Positions 55,360-64,000 of a stretch of 64,000 nucleotides of DNA are shown piece after piece. The stretch is taken from positions 111,003,802 through 111,067,801 of the forward strand of contig OV884058.1 of the NCBI GenBank assembly GCA_930367215.1, given 5' to 3'. Position 1 is the first letter of the stretch. Every line of letters begins with the position of its first letter. Below the pieces are notes generated by a model, which was given only the letters and a program-made list of their open reading frames with translations, searched no databases and was not told where the DNA came from. Source of the DNA: Pollenia angustigena (taxonomy: Eukaryota > Arthropoda > Insecta > Diptera > Polleniidae). The translations under genes and the position numbers were made by a program.

Positions 55360-56254
55360 AGCTAAGATCCCACTATCGGCACAATGTACCAATTTTTGGC
55401 GTATTTCATGTGCCGATAGTGTGAACGGTCAAAATGTTTTAATATGCGACAATCTGTGCCGAAATTGTGCTGACTGTGGGCAATCAAAATTAACCTAGAT
55501 GCGCCGATAATGTGAACACTATTTTGCACAATGTGGAGCAATCAAATTGTTTAATATGTACCGATTTTTATCGGCCACTTGTGTGCCGATCACAGTCACC
55601 AATCAGCGCTGATACTAGGGATGGCAAAACGAAATTTTTAAATTGCACGAACTGGCTACTAAAATTTTACTTTTTTGAGCTTAATTGTACCAAAATTACA
55701 TTTGTTTTATCTATTATTTATGTATTGAAACGTAAAAATATACATTTTTACTACTAAATGAAAAAAAAACAATTCGCTTTAACCAAAACATTGCAGTTGT
55801 ATCGATGTTGCCATCCCTAGTTTGTAAACATCTTTTTACAAAACAACAATTACAAAAAAAAAAGAACAAGTGCAGTAAGTTGGAATGAAATTGAATATAT
55901 TTTTTATTATACATACATATATTAATATATTATTTAAAATTGTTAGGAAAAGTAATTTAATATTCGGACGGATAATTTTGCGAATTTCTAAAGTAAAATT
56001 ATGTCTGCAAACAAGTAAATAAACAAAAACATTTGATTTAATTTGCCCAAATAGCACGATAGTGTGACCGCATTGTCGCAATTATTGTCGCAATTGAGTT
56101 TTGGCCGATATGAACCGAAAAAAATTGTCACAATGTGCGACGATAATGGGACCACCCAAGAATAAATTGTGCAATGTTTTTAAATGTGCGCCGATATAGC
56201 ACGATAAAAATCGTCACAGATTGTGCTATTTGAGCCGATAGTGGGATCTTAGCT
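55360..56254. mobile_element. Harbinger-like element inserted in the LINE
   Basis: The inverted ends AGCTAAGATCCCACTATCGG are flanked by TTA (55357-55359 and 56255-56257). Removing the insert rejoins the LINE frame. The interior repeats GCCGATAGTGTGA and CACAATGTG-type words near both ends, and contains a nested palindrome at 55615-55820. No transposase gene. Confidence 0.9.
55615..55820. mobile_element. nested MITE, CTAGGGATGGCAA ends
   Basis: CTAGGGATGGCAA and inverted TTGCCATCCCTAG bound 206 bp lying in the middle of the previous element. The target duplication is not clear. This is a third level of nesting. Confidence 0.65.
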
Positions 56255-56257
56255 TTA

Positions 56258-56678
56258 GTGTTTAAGTCACAAATAGCCTTTTCGATTTCTCTCATCTCAA
56301 AGCTGAGGGGAATAGCTGCTCTAGCAGCAACAGGTGGTAACTCGACCGCAATATTGTGAGATATATTTGGTGTAAATACGTTTTTCAAGTGACTAACAAA
56401 AAGATTTCCTTTTCAATATCGTTTCTTGCCCAATTACCATTCAAGTTTCTTAATGGTGGCTTAGATATAGCTGGCCTTTTTAGATTTATAGCTGCACGCC
56501 ATAATGAGTAGTCAGATTGTGGAGTTGCATCAAGTTCCTTAAGATATTTTTCTAGAGAAGCCGTTTTCTGATTCTGCAGTAACTTTCTTAGCCTTTTTGG
56601 GCACTCTTTTAATAAAATCTTAAGTTGCGGGGATCTGTAAAGTTGCCACTCTCTTCGAACTCTCCTTTTTTCAGTCAA
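56258..56678 (-). pseudogene. Jockey-like LINE, region upstream of RT
   Basis: EKRRVRREWQLYRSPQLKIL, DYSLWRAAINLKRP and PPLRNLNGNWARNDIEKE (56.68-56.40 kb) are the conserved segment between endonuclease and reverse transcriptase in Jockey-clade ORF2. A one-base frameshift near 56388 is followed by LKNVFTPN and then EMREIEKAICDLNTK, ending at the MITE. The endonuclease is missing: 5' truncation at about 56700. Confidence 0.85.
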
Positions 56679-56967
56679 GAGCCGCTCGACATCTGAAGAA
56701 TATATTTTATTATATTTAATTTTTTGGGGGTAACGCTGGAATGTTGAACAGCTATCTAAACGAAAATTTTTATTTTATGGCGTTTTCTTTTCTGAGTAAA
56801 ATTCTGCATTTATTCTGCCTTTTACATTTTTTTATGTTCTTTTCTAAAAAACATGTGTTATTTTAAAAGTGTAAAGCGTTCCTTTCTGATGATGTTCCCT
56901 TAAATGAAAAAAAAGCTACTTGTTCAACACTCATTTTGATTAAAGGGGCATGAGTGCAGCACTAGAT

Positions 56968-57102
56968 CAAGGCGAATTCAGTACAAGGTGGTGGCAAGTT
57001 TTGAGCCGTAAACACTAACAATGCAATACAAAAAACATCTGTTGTTTCTGTTGGCTTTGGATTGTTGTAGTCTTGCCACCACCTGTAATTGAATTTACCT
57101 TG
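56968..57102. mobile_element. CAAGGCGAATTC MITE, copy 3
   Basis: The ends CAAGGCGAATTCAGTACAAG and inverted ATTGAATTTACCTTG, with an inner GGTGGTGGCAAG / CTTGCCACCACC pair. Flanks CACTAGAT and CGCTAATT match only at five of eight bases. Confidence 0.72.
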
Positions 57103-57611
57103 CGCTAATTGTACTTTATTGTTTAATGCCGAAATTAGTGTAATTTTGGAAACGAAAAATAATAATATAATAAAAATATGAAACACTTCTTAAAAATTAG
57201 GGGAGCATTTAAAAATGTTGCCAAGTTACATGTAACACTTATGCAACACTGTTCTTTAGAAAAGAAAACGCCATTAGTTTGAAATACAGGCAGTAAATTT
57301 TTAAATGAAAAAAAAAAACGAGATATATTGACTTTAATTTTACCTAAATTTTCAGTTTTTAAATAAAAAAAGCAGAAAAGTATGGCCTTAATATATAATT
57401 CAAATAAAACTTTGAAATTCTTTGTCCAAAACTTTGATTGCATAGCTTTTACGCTCTGCTTTCTTAAACCTGCAAATAAACCAGAGGCAAATTTCTCTTT
57501 AAGAGAAAAAAAGCAGGTAGCTCAACTAAGCCACATGGTCATTTGTCATTAAAAAGCGCCAAAGACAAAAGATGGCATGTAATAACTTATGAATAGCTGA
57601 TTAGATTAGCA
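57103..57611. other. AT-rich spacer
   Basis: No gene recognised. The minus frame at 57135-57443 is AT-driven. Confidence 0.35.
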
Positions 57612-57638
57612 GGATACGCAACTGGCGCAAGGCAACAA
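57612..57638 (+). other. possible 27-nt exon, weak acceptor
   Basis: AGATTAGCAG precedes and GTAAGA follows the 27 bases, which read DTQLAQGNK in one frame. The tract before it is not pyrimidine-rich. An 84-bp intron could run to TTTATAAATACAG at 57722, after which ATGTCCATAGAGAATG opens a 23-codon frame (57735-57806). Speculative. Confidence 0.15.
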
Positions 57639-58009
57639 GGTAAGAAAACGTCTAGGGCCAGCCATCCGAATAAAATATATTTCTTATTAAAGCATTTGGC
57701 AATTATTTTTTTTATAAATACAGTTGTTGTTTAAAATGTCCATAGAGAATGTTGATTATGATGATGATGATTTAAAAACCATTAAAGTCTTATACATTGA
57801 ATATTGATTATATTAAAAGGCTGTATTTTATTTTTTGTCTCGTTCCAGGTTTTTCTAGCTTTAAAAAGGAAAAAGAAGGCTTGTCGATAAAAAAAAGACA
57901 GCTAGAAATTAAAAGGCAGTTTGAGTTGCAAGTTATTTTAACTAGTTGTTTAACTATTAACTAGCTAGTTGGTTGGTTGGTTGGTTAACTACCTTCCTTA
58001 ACTTTCTAG

Positions 58010-58086
58010 GATTATTAAAGTATTATCGCCACATGCTGCCTCATGAAGGTGTTTCGCACATGTTGTGTCTATTAATAAAACAGCAG
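58010..58086 (+). CDS. candidate internal coding exon C
   Basis: A 77-bp exon preceded by a branch-point-like CTTAAC / TTAACT and ACTTTCTAG, and followed by CAG|GTGAGT, an excellent donor. Only one frame is open. Two bases complete an upstream codon, then 25 codons read LLKYYRHMLPHEGVSHMLCL and LIKQQ to an exact codon end. Incoming and outgoing phases equal those of exon A at 24591, so the two could not be spliced to each other in frame but could be alternatives. I do not recognise the protein. The sequence is less AT-driven than its surroundings. Confidence 0.5.
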
Positions 58087-58789
58087 GTGAGTACGCCAGC
58101 ACTTTCTAGGCTTAGTTAAGTTTTATAAATTTATAAACTAAAATTTTTTCTATTTGTGTTTTTTAATTTTCCTTGCCACGGCATTAATTTTTTATGACTG
58201 TTCGCATAAAAAAACCGTTTTAATTTGTAAACATGCAGCCAACAATTATACTGCAGAAATATAAAATTGTCATTTATTTTTTTGAAATCTTGTATACAAC
58301 CTGGTACTCCTTTTTTTTAGTTGTAAAACATTTTTATTTACAACTTGCTGTTAAACAGTTAATGAAACCTGTTAAATGCATTCCACATTTTTTTGTGCTG
58401 CTTTAAGGAACAGCATAGACATGTATAAAGTCAATAGTGTTTAGAATCCTGTTTTATTAGCCTTCCTTTATGACGCATGACGTGCTGCAGAAGCTTGTAT
58501 TCATTAGTTTAGGTTTCGGGGTTCACTTAAAGTTCCCCTACCTTTAAATGAAAGGTATAAAATATATTTTGTATTTGCAACATGTCAGAAATTCCATTAA
58601 TTGTTTTACGCCAATAAATTAATTAGAGTTCTTAAGTGGGTAATATGGGGGTTTAGCTCAAATCATTATTTAATTATCAAAAATATTGAAAATATTTGGT
58701 TAAATGATGGCCAATCATGGACATAGTAAAACAAAGTTAAGTTTTAAAGGGTAATATTAATATTAGAGATTTAAGACGCTATTTTCGAG
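58087..58789. other. putative intron / spacer
   Basis: CTCCTTTTTTTTAG at about 58320 is a good acceptor, after which exon C would continue with one codon and a TAA. No other gene signal. Confidence 0.3.
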
Positions 58790-59335
58790 AAGGAGTTTAT
58801 ATGGGACCTACGCTAAATTTTGCTTGCCGTAGTAGCTTTTGTAAAAGTTATCGTTGCCAAGTTTTATATCAATACCACCATTTATGAGGAAGTTATGGCA
58901 CTTACAACTATTTTCGGGAGTAGTATTTGTATGGAAACTACGATCAAATATGCATCCATTTCCAAAAAATTTAATTTAATCTAAATATAGATAGTTTAGG
59001 GGCGCAAAAACTATGCCGGAGAGAAGATTGTAAGGGAGCCATGTAAAATAATGGAACGATTCTAACCATCTTCAATAGACTTCGTCTGCTTCGTATTTAC
59101 TAAATATCATCAAATTATCTTCAAAACTGCGACCTCTACTTTGCGCGCGCACAAAGTTAAATGGATAGACAACCTCCCAGCCACCCGGACGGACGGACAT
59201 GGTTAGATCGACTAAGAAAGTGATTCCATCGGTATGTTAAAAGGTGGGTCAAGAATCAATAGTTAAATGTGATTAACACATCAGCACAAATGCATTAAAC
59301 CCTCTTCACTATTGTGGTGTGGGTATAAAAATATT
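58790..59335. repeat. DINE/Helentron-like interspersed repeat
   Basis: It contains GGACGGACGGACATGGTTAG, AAAGTGATTCC and the end CCCTCTTCACTATTGTGGTG..GGTATAAAAA, the inverse of the stem at the start of the Helentron-like element. Shares long blocks with 8230-8760 and, inverted, with 18840-19080. Confidence 0.55.
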
Positions 59336-59736
59336 AAACTTTGAAACATTTTCAAAGCAAACTTTTATCTGTTTAAACCGAAAGGAGTTTACACTTTGAA
59401 ATTATAAACTAGGATGAGTTCTATAAACATTTTTGACCGACGGAGATTTTCTACAACAGATTTTTATTTCAAAAAACTTGTCTATCAATCATTTTCTGGC
59501 ACGAATATGATTTAATTTAAATGAAAACTTTTGAAAATAGATTTAATTTGTTTTCCGACTAGAAAGAATTTGCAAGTCTTTCGCTCACAAGGATTGTTTT
59601 TTTTTTTTTAATAAAAAAAATAAAATTTTCGAATAAGATTTTTTTCTTAATAAAAAGAGGTTTCTAAAAGAAAACTGATCCAACCAAGTAATTTTTACTT
59701 TCGAATTAAAATAATTTTCCGCAAAAAGCTTTGAAA
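59336..59736. repeat. degenerate GAAAACTTT array, part 2
   Basis: Same loose 25-35-base repetition of AAAACTTTT / AAAAGTTTT words as 53300-53760, continuing on the far side of the MITE at 59739. Confidence 0.6.
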
Positions 59737-59738
59737 TA

Positions 59739-60477
59739 CACTGATAGAAAAGGCGTCATAACGCTGATGTATTTTGAAATCAGTACTATGACAAGTGTCT
59801 TCGTTTTTAACCCCATGACACTTTTCATCATGGTGATGTCAACCTTAACATCACTTGACGAAAGTGTCATCAGGGTCAAAATGAAATTATGTCATCAATG
59901 GGATGACACATCGGCATCACAGAGATGACGAACATGTCCTCAGTGCGATGACGCAGTAACATCAGAGAAAGGACACATTAGCATCAATTTAATGACAGTT
60001 TGTCATTAAGTCAAAGTCATTGGAATTGACTTAAGTCAAAGTGAGAGAATATTATTATTTACTTACCCGTCACATATGTTTGTTTCACGTATGTTGAATT
60101 ACGACCTTTGTTAACAGCAGAACTCTCAATATAAGACACCAGCACCATGCCCCATATGTTTTTTCGTAATCATTCTACTTTAAAAATTTGACGTATTTTA
60201 CTAAATAATTTAAAAAAAATAGACCATAGGAATTTTTGCTTCTTGTAATACATTGTAATCATGAAAATAATGTTAATAATATACAAAATGTGGCATCGAA
60301 TTGATGTCACCGTAGTCATAAAATAGATGACACGTAAAAAATGACAAAATTGTACGAAGACGTAAGTCATTGGATTGATGTAACTTTTTGCAACATTGAT
60401 GCCATTTGTAGTAACATTGATGTCACAATTCTGATGTTAGGGCATCATCAATATGAAGATCCGTTTTTCTATCAGTG
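59739..60477. mobile_element. TA-inserted MITE rich in TGATGTCA words
   Basis: The ends CACTGATAGAAAAGGCGTCA and inverted TTTTTCTATCAGTG are flanked by TA (59737-59738 and 60478-60479). Dozens of GATGACA / TGTCATC / TGATGTCA words fill both outer thirds in both orientations. Tc1/mariner-type by target, with no transposase. The frame at 59731-59928 is a by-product. Confidence 0.85.
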
Positions 60478-60479
60478 TA

Positions 60480-61480
60480 GGAAGATTTGAATGAAACTTA
60501 ACATAAAAAAAGCTTTTGGTACAATTTTTTACTAATAAGCAAAAAAAAAAGAGAACATTTTTCATAAAAAGCTTTACACAGAGTCAGTTTTCTTTTAAAA
60601 AGATTTTCAAAGAAAGTTTTCCACATTTACTTAACTTTTTTTTAGATAGTTTTATGCATTAAATTTTACAGAGATAGAGTTTTCTATAGAGAAAACTGTT
60701 TCCAGAAAACTTTAAATAAAGAGAGCTTTTACAAGAAAGTTTTCTACAAGAAAATTTTACAAAGAGTTTGCTATAAAAAACTGTTATCAAAGTGAGAAAG
60801 TTTTCTTTAGAAAAAACATTCTACAGAGAGTTTTCTTTTTACAAGAGTTTTTTTAAAAAAATCTGTTTTACGAAAGAGAAAGTATTTTCTCGCTTTCCCT
60901 AAAAGACTTTTAAGGAATACAGTTTGCTTTTAGGCGAGAGTTTTCTGCTGGAAAATTTCTATACTTAACATTTCATCCGAAAAATTTTCTTTGTAAAACT
61001 TCAACAGGAAAGAGCTTGTTTTGTTTTGCAGAAGACCCAACACTTAGCAATTTTGGACTGGTTAGAAAAAGTTTTTTCTTGAATGTACTTTGGTTTGAAT
61101 AGATATAGTTTTCCGTATAAATATTTTATTGCGACAGGTTTTAATATTAAGCTTGGACTAGGAAAAGTTCTCTAAAAAGTTTGTACGTCAAGAATTATTT
61201 ATAGAACGGATTCAACTGAAAACATTCGATTGAGTAGAATTTTTATTAAAAAAAAAAAAACCATCGTCTAAAAACTTGTTTGTAAAAACTTTTATTAGAG
61301 AAGACTTTTAGGTAAAACAACTTCGATTATTATTAAAAAGAAAGAAACTTTCAATAGAAAAGATTTTTTTTAAAGGAAACATTTGATTACGACGAGTTTT
61401 CTGTAAAAAACTTTTTCATTTATAAAAATATCAATAAATCATTCAATTACCGATCTTCTGTAAAAAACTTACAACATCAC
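60480..61480. repeat. degenerate GAAAACTTT array, part 3
   Basis: About 1 kb of AGAGTTTTCT, AAAACTTTTA and TTTTCTACAAGAAAA-type words in loose 25-35-base rhythm. No exact period. Coding is absent. Confidence 0.65.
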
Positions 61481-62799
61481 ACCCTAAAAATAACATTTAA
61501 ATTTAAAGAATGGTAGACAGTAGTGTAGGGTGTTGTTGCAAGCCCACTTAAGAATTCTAGTGCCAGTATTTCCTCTGGTTGACTTTTGTTTGTTATATGG
61601 CTTGCATCATAAATTACCTTAAACTATTATGCATATTCAATATTCCACAGACAATATGTTTATATGTCACTTACATACGAAACAACTCACACACACACAC
61701 ACATACACACGCTCCCATCCACACTAAATATTCAATATTTATTCAAAGACACCAAATCGACAAAAGATCAATGCAGAAATAAGCAGGTGGTAATTGCTGT
61801 TTTCTCTTGATGTTGCTGCTGCTACAGCTACAGCTTTTGCTATATGAAGACAACAAGCTAAAGCAGAATGAAAAAAAACCTTGTCGTTTTTGTGGTATTA
61901 GCAATTCATCATATTTTTCTTTAAACATATTTTTTCTTTTGGTACCTTTAGTCTATGACGTTGGCTGTTTAATAGTTGCTTATGGAATATCTGCACAAGT
62001 TTTGAATTTAAAATAAGAAATTTAAAAAAAAAAACCATATAAAACTTATTGATCAAAATGTTGTTTATTGACATGTGCATATTTGCCTCTATCTTGTCAA
62101 TTTGCACATGTGCAGTTTTAAGCGTTTTTCTCTTGTTTTTTTTTTCTTCTTTTTTGTCTAAAACAAAACTCTGAAACGACACCATTCAATTCTCATGAAG
62201 ATGCAAAGAAAAACGAATGAAAACAAAAAATATTGTTTTAAAAAATGCGTAGGTTTGGTTTTATCTGTTAGAGGCAATAAATATTATTAATATGCAATTT
62301 ATTTAAGTTAAATATTCATAATATTTTGTAAATATTTATTAATTAAATGCACACATACAGAGCTCAAATACTGCCAGTCAATTTAAGACAAGAGTCAAGA
62401 AAATGTTTGAAAAATTGAATATATTAAAAAAAAATAAATATATAAGAATGGATTATATATAAATTAAAAATAAATTTAAAAAAAGTGGAAAAAGCACATT
62501 TTTCGTTAAAAAATTGTTTTTAACGTATTATGAACACTTTAACCATAGCATTGCCACCAGCAACAATATTATGGTTAAATTAGTCTTCTATCAATTTTTT
62601 TTGCTCTTGAGATTCTGGTCATCTTTTTCGGTTTTTAGAAGAGCAGGTTGACTACATAAAAAGAAAACTTAAAACATAATTAGCAATATGGCAAACAAAT
62701 TTACTTTTTAATTTTCAAGCTATAAATGCCGAATGATTTCACTGTGCAAGAAATTGACACATTTTTTTGAGACAAGCTGGGCACCTGGCGTTTCAACCT
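61481..62799. other. spacer with CA microsatellite
   Basis: ACACACACACACACACATACAC is at 61688-61709. Short frames (61579-61782, 61807-62016, 61898-62185 minus) have no recognisable domain. AT-rich otherwise. Confidence 0.35.
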
Positions 62800-63310
62800 A
62801 ATTCGGGTACGCTGAACCCAGTGGTGCTAGCCGCTTTTAAGGTTAGCTCTGGTTTTCAAAACATACGTTCGCGTAACTCAAAAACGCTTTAGCTTCCCTG
62901 CAAATAAAATTGGACCACCTGATCCATTTTGAAAAAATGGACTACTCCATGTACTGGTCCGATGTAATGCAAGCATGGACCATGCCATTGTTAAAAAGTG
63001 TTTGTAGTGAGACGACATGTCTTCGATTTTTAACGACGTGCTTTCGTTTTTAAACGATTTTAAAACTAATCCTCTTGTGTATACCATGGAGTAGTTTTAA
63101 AACTACTCCTTAGTGGTCCAAAGGTGGGTTATATGGTCCTCCCCTAGGACATCGTATGGTTAAATAGACCATGTGTTTTCCATACGTTTGGGTTACTTTT
63201 GGGCTAGTCCTGGTCCCTTGTGGGCTACTCTTTACACGCGTGTTTGGACTGGTCCTATTATTTGCAGGGTTATTGTAAAAACTAAATAAAACCAAAATTT
63301 TGCAATAAAA
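62800..63310 (+). repeat. interspersed repeat 'X', copy interrupted by a MITE
   Basis: TTCGGGTACGCTGAACCCAG, GGTTAGCTCTGGTTTTC and CGCGTAACTCAAAAACG match the other X copies. The MITE at 62896-63269 sits in it, and AAATTTTGCAATAAAATTTC resumes the match as in 24165-24178. Confidence 0.7.
62896..63269 (-). mobile_element. MITE, CCCTGCAAATAA family, copy 2 (inverted)
   Basis: The ends CCCTGCAAATAAAATTGGAC and inverted TAGTCC..ATTATTTGCAGGG. Inverted relative to 46358-46714 and very similar along its length. It interrupts repeat X, which gives an approximate empty site in the other X copies. Confidence 0.85.
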
Positions 63311-63869
63311 TTTCTTTTAAGAAAAGTAAAACTTTTTTCTAAGATACGATTTCGTTTTAGAAACATATTTTTTTTTTACAAAAAAAAATAATTTTTTAAA
63401 CACATTTTAAATAACAAAATCTTTTGAAATTAACATTTTAAATTTTTTGTTTTTTTTTTTAATTCTTTAAAAATTGGAAAATGCATCTGTATGCTTCTAA
63501 ATTTTTACAGACATATAAAAAACGAAGCTGCAAACAAAACAAACCATAAATGATTAAAAACTGTAAGCAACTTTTGGTTATAAAAATTTAATAAAGCCAA
63601 TAAATTTAAGAATTTCATGAAACGCAATATTTTTATGAGTGCCCCCCCCCAAGAAGTGGTGATTAGGGGCAAGTATGTTTCAAGAAAATGTTAAGGACAA
63701 AAAATTAATTGAAGTCGGTCAATTTATAGGACTTTTTCTTCAATATATCTCTAGTCTGCATTGAACATTTTGCATGGGGCCCCCTTAAGGAATGGTGATA
63801 GCGGGCAGGTTTGTCAGAAATAAATGATTAAAATGAAAAATAATGAGTTGGTCATACATTTGACTCATC
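63311..63869. other. spacer
   Basis: T-rich to 63480, then CCCCCCCCCC at 63643-63652 and paired GGTGATTAGGGGCAAG / GGTGATAGCGGGCAGG words at 63658 and 63793, perhaps an old repeat. No gene. Confidence 0.35.
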
Positions 63870-63980
63870 TAGGGGCATCCTAGGCGCTGCAAGGACTAAA
63901 TTTAATAATTTCGTTCAACGGCCATATTTCTATGGTTGAAATTTTTAAATTTGGCTGCTGCAGTGCCTAGGATGCCCCTA
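63870..63980. repeat. 111-bp foldback element
   Basis: TAGGGGCATCCTAGGCGCTG and its inverted near-copy ending GATGCCCCTA enclose about 67 bases. Small MITE-like palindrome. The target duplication was not resolved. Confidence 0.75.
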
Positions 63981-64000
63981 AATATACAATTAAAAAAATT

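Larger units (their letters stand above)
53850..56700 (-). mobile_element. 5'-truncated Jockey-like LINE, interrupted by a Harbinger-like MITE
   Basis: The coding part runs leftwards from about 56690. A MITE (55360-56254) splits it inside the NTKKAPGID motif. The frame resumes at 55359 and the stop is at about 54204, followed by about 0.3 kb of 3' UTR and T-rich sequence (the complement of a poly(A) tail) near 53850. Confidence 0.85.

Overview
The window looks like dipteran nuclear DNA, most likely from a calyptrate or related fly. It is strongly AT-rich, and no stretch reads as a long intact host gene. U2 snRNA genes carry an insect-type PSEA at the expected distance. The repeats are typical fly families: DINE-1/Helentron-like elements, hAT, PIF/Harbinger, mariner and pogo-like elements and MITEs, CR1-like and Jockey-like LINEs, and tRNA-derived SINEs. 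The genus cannot be set from the sequence alone.

Layout. 1-5.2 kb: a possible 5' UTR exon end, a SINE, two long foldbacks and decayed LINE pieces. 5.2-9.1 kb: an hAT element with a decayed transposase and an 8-bp TSD, then an hAT MITE. 10-13.1 kb: another hAT MITE and a Harbinger-like element that keeps only an intact Myb/SANT-like ORF. 13.3-17.7 kb: a LINE split by a Helentron-like element carrying a 153-bp tandem array, then an antisense Jockey fragment. 18.4-23.3 kb: MITEs and a composite terminal-inverted-repeat element of unknown type. About 24.6 kb: a small, well-spliced candidate exon. 25.6-33.2 kb: a U2 snRNA cluster with one minus-strand gene facing two plus-strand genes, the latter in tandem 1,602-bp units. 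35.3-39.3 kb: two more composite elements of the unknown kind. 39.7-46.0 kb: SINEs, an RNase H fragment and a mariner pseudogene split by a MITE. 46.3-51.8 kb: MITEs and a Charlie-like hAT relic. 53.3-61.5 kb: a degenerate GAAAACTTT-type array interrupted by a Jockey LINE, MITEs and a second candidate coding exon at 58.0 kb. 62.8-64 kb: MITEs and an interrupted repeat.

How it works together. The only clearly functional genes are the three U2 snRNAs (spliceosome, branch-point recognition). Two small plus-strand candidate exons, at 24.6 and 58.0 kb, have matching reading phases and good splice sites. They suggest, without proving it, that much of the window is intron of a large host gene running left to right. 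Everything else is a layered record of insertions, many dated relative to each other by nesting, target duplications and empty sites in the duplicated U2 units.
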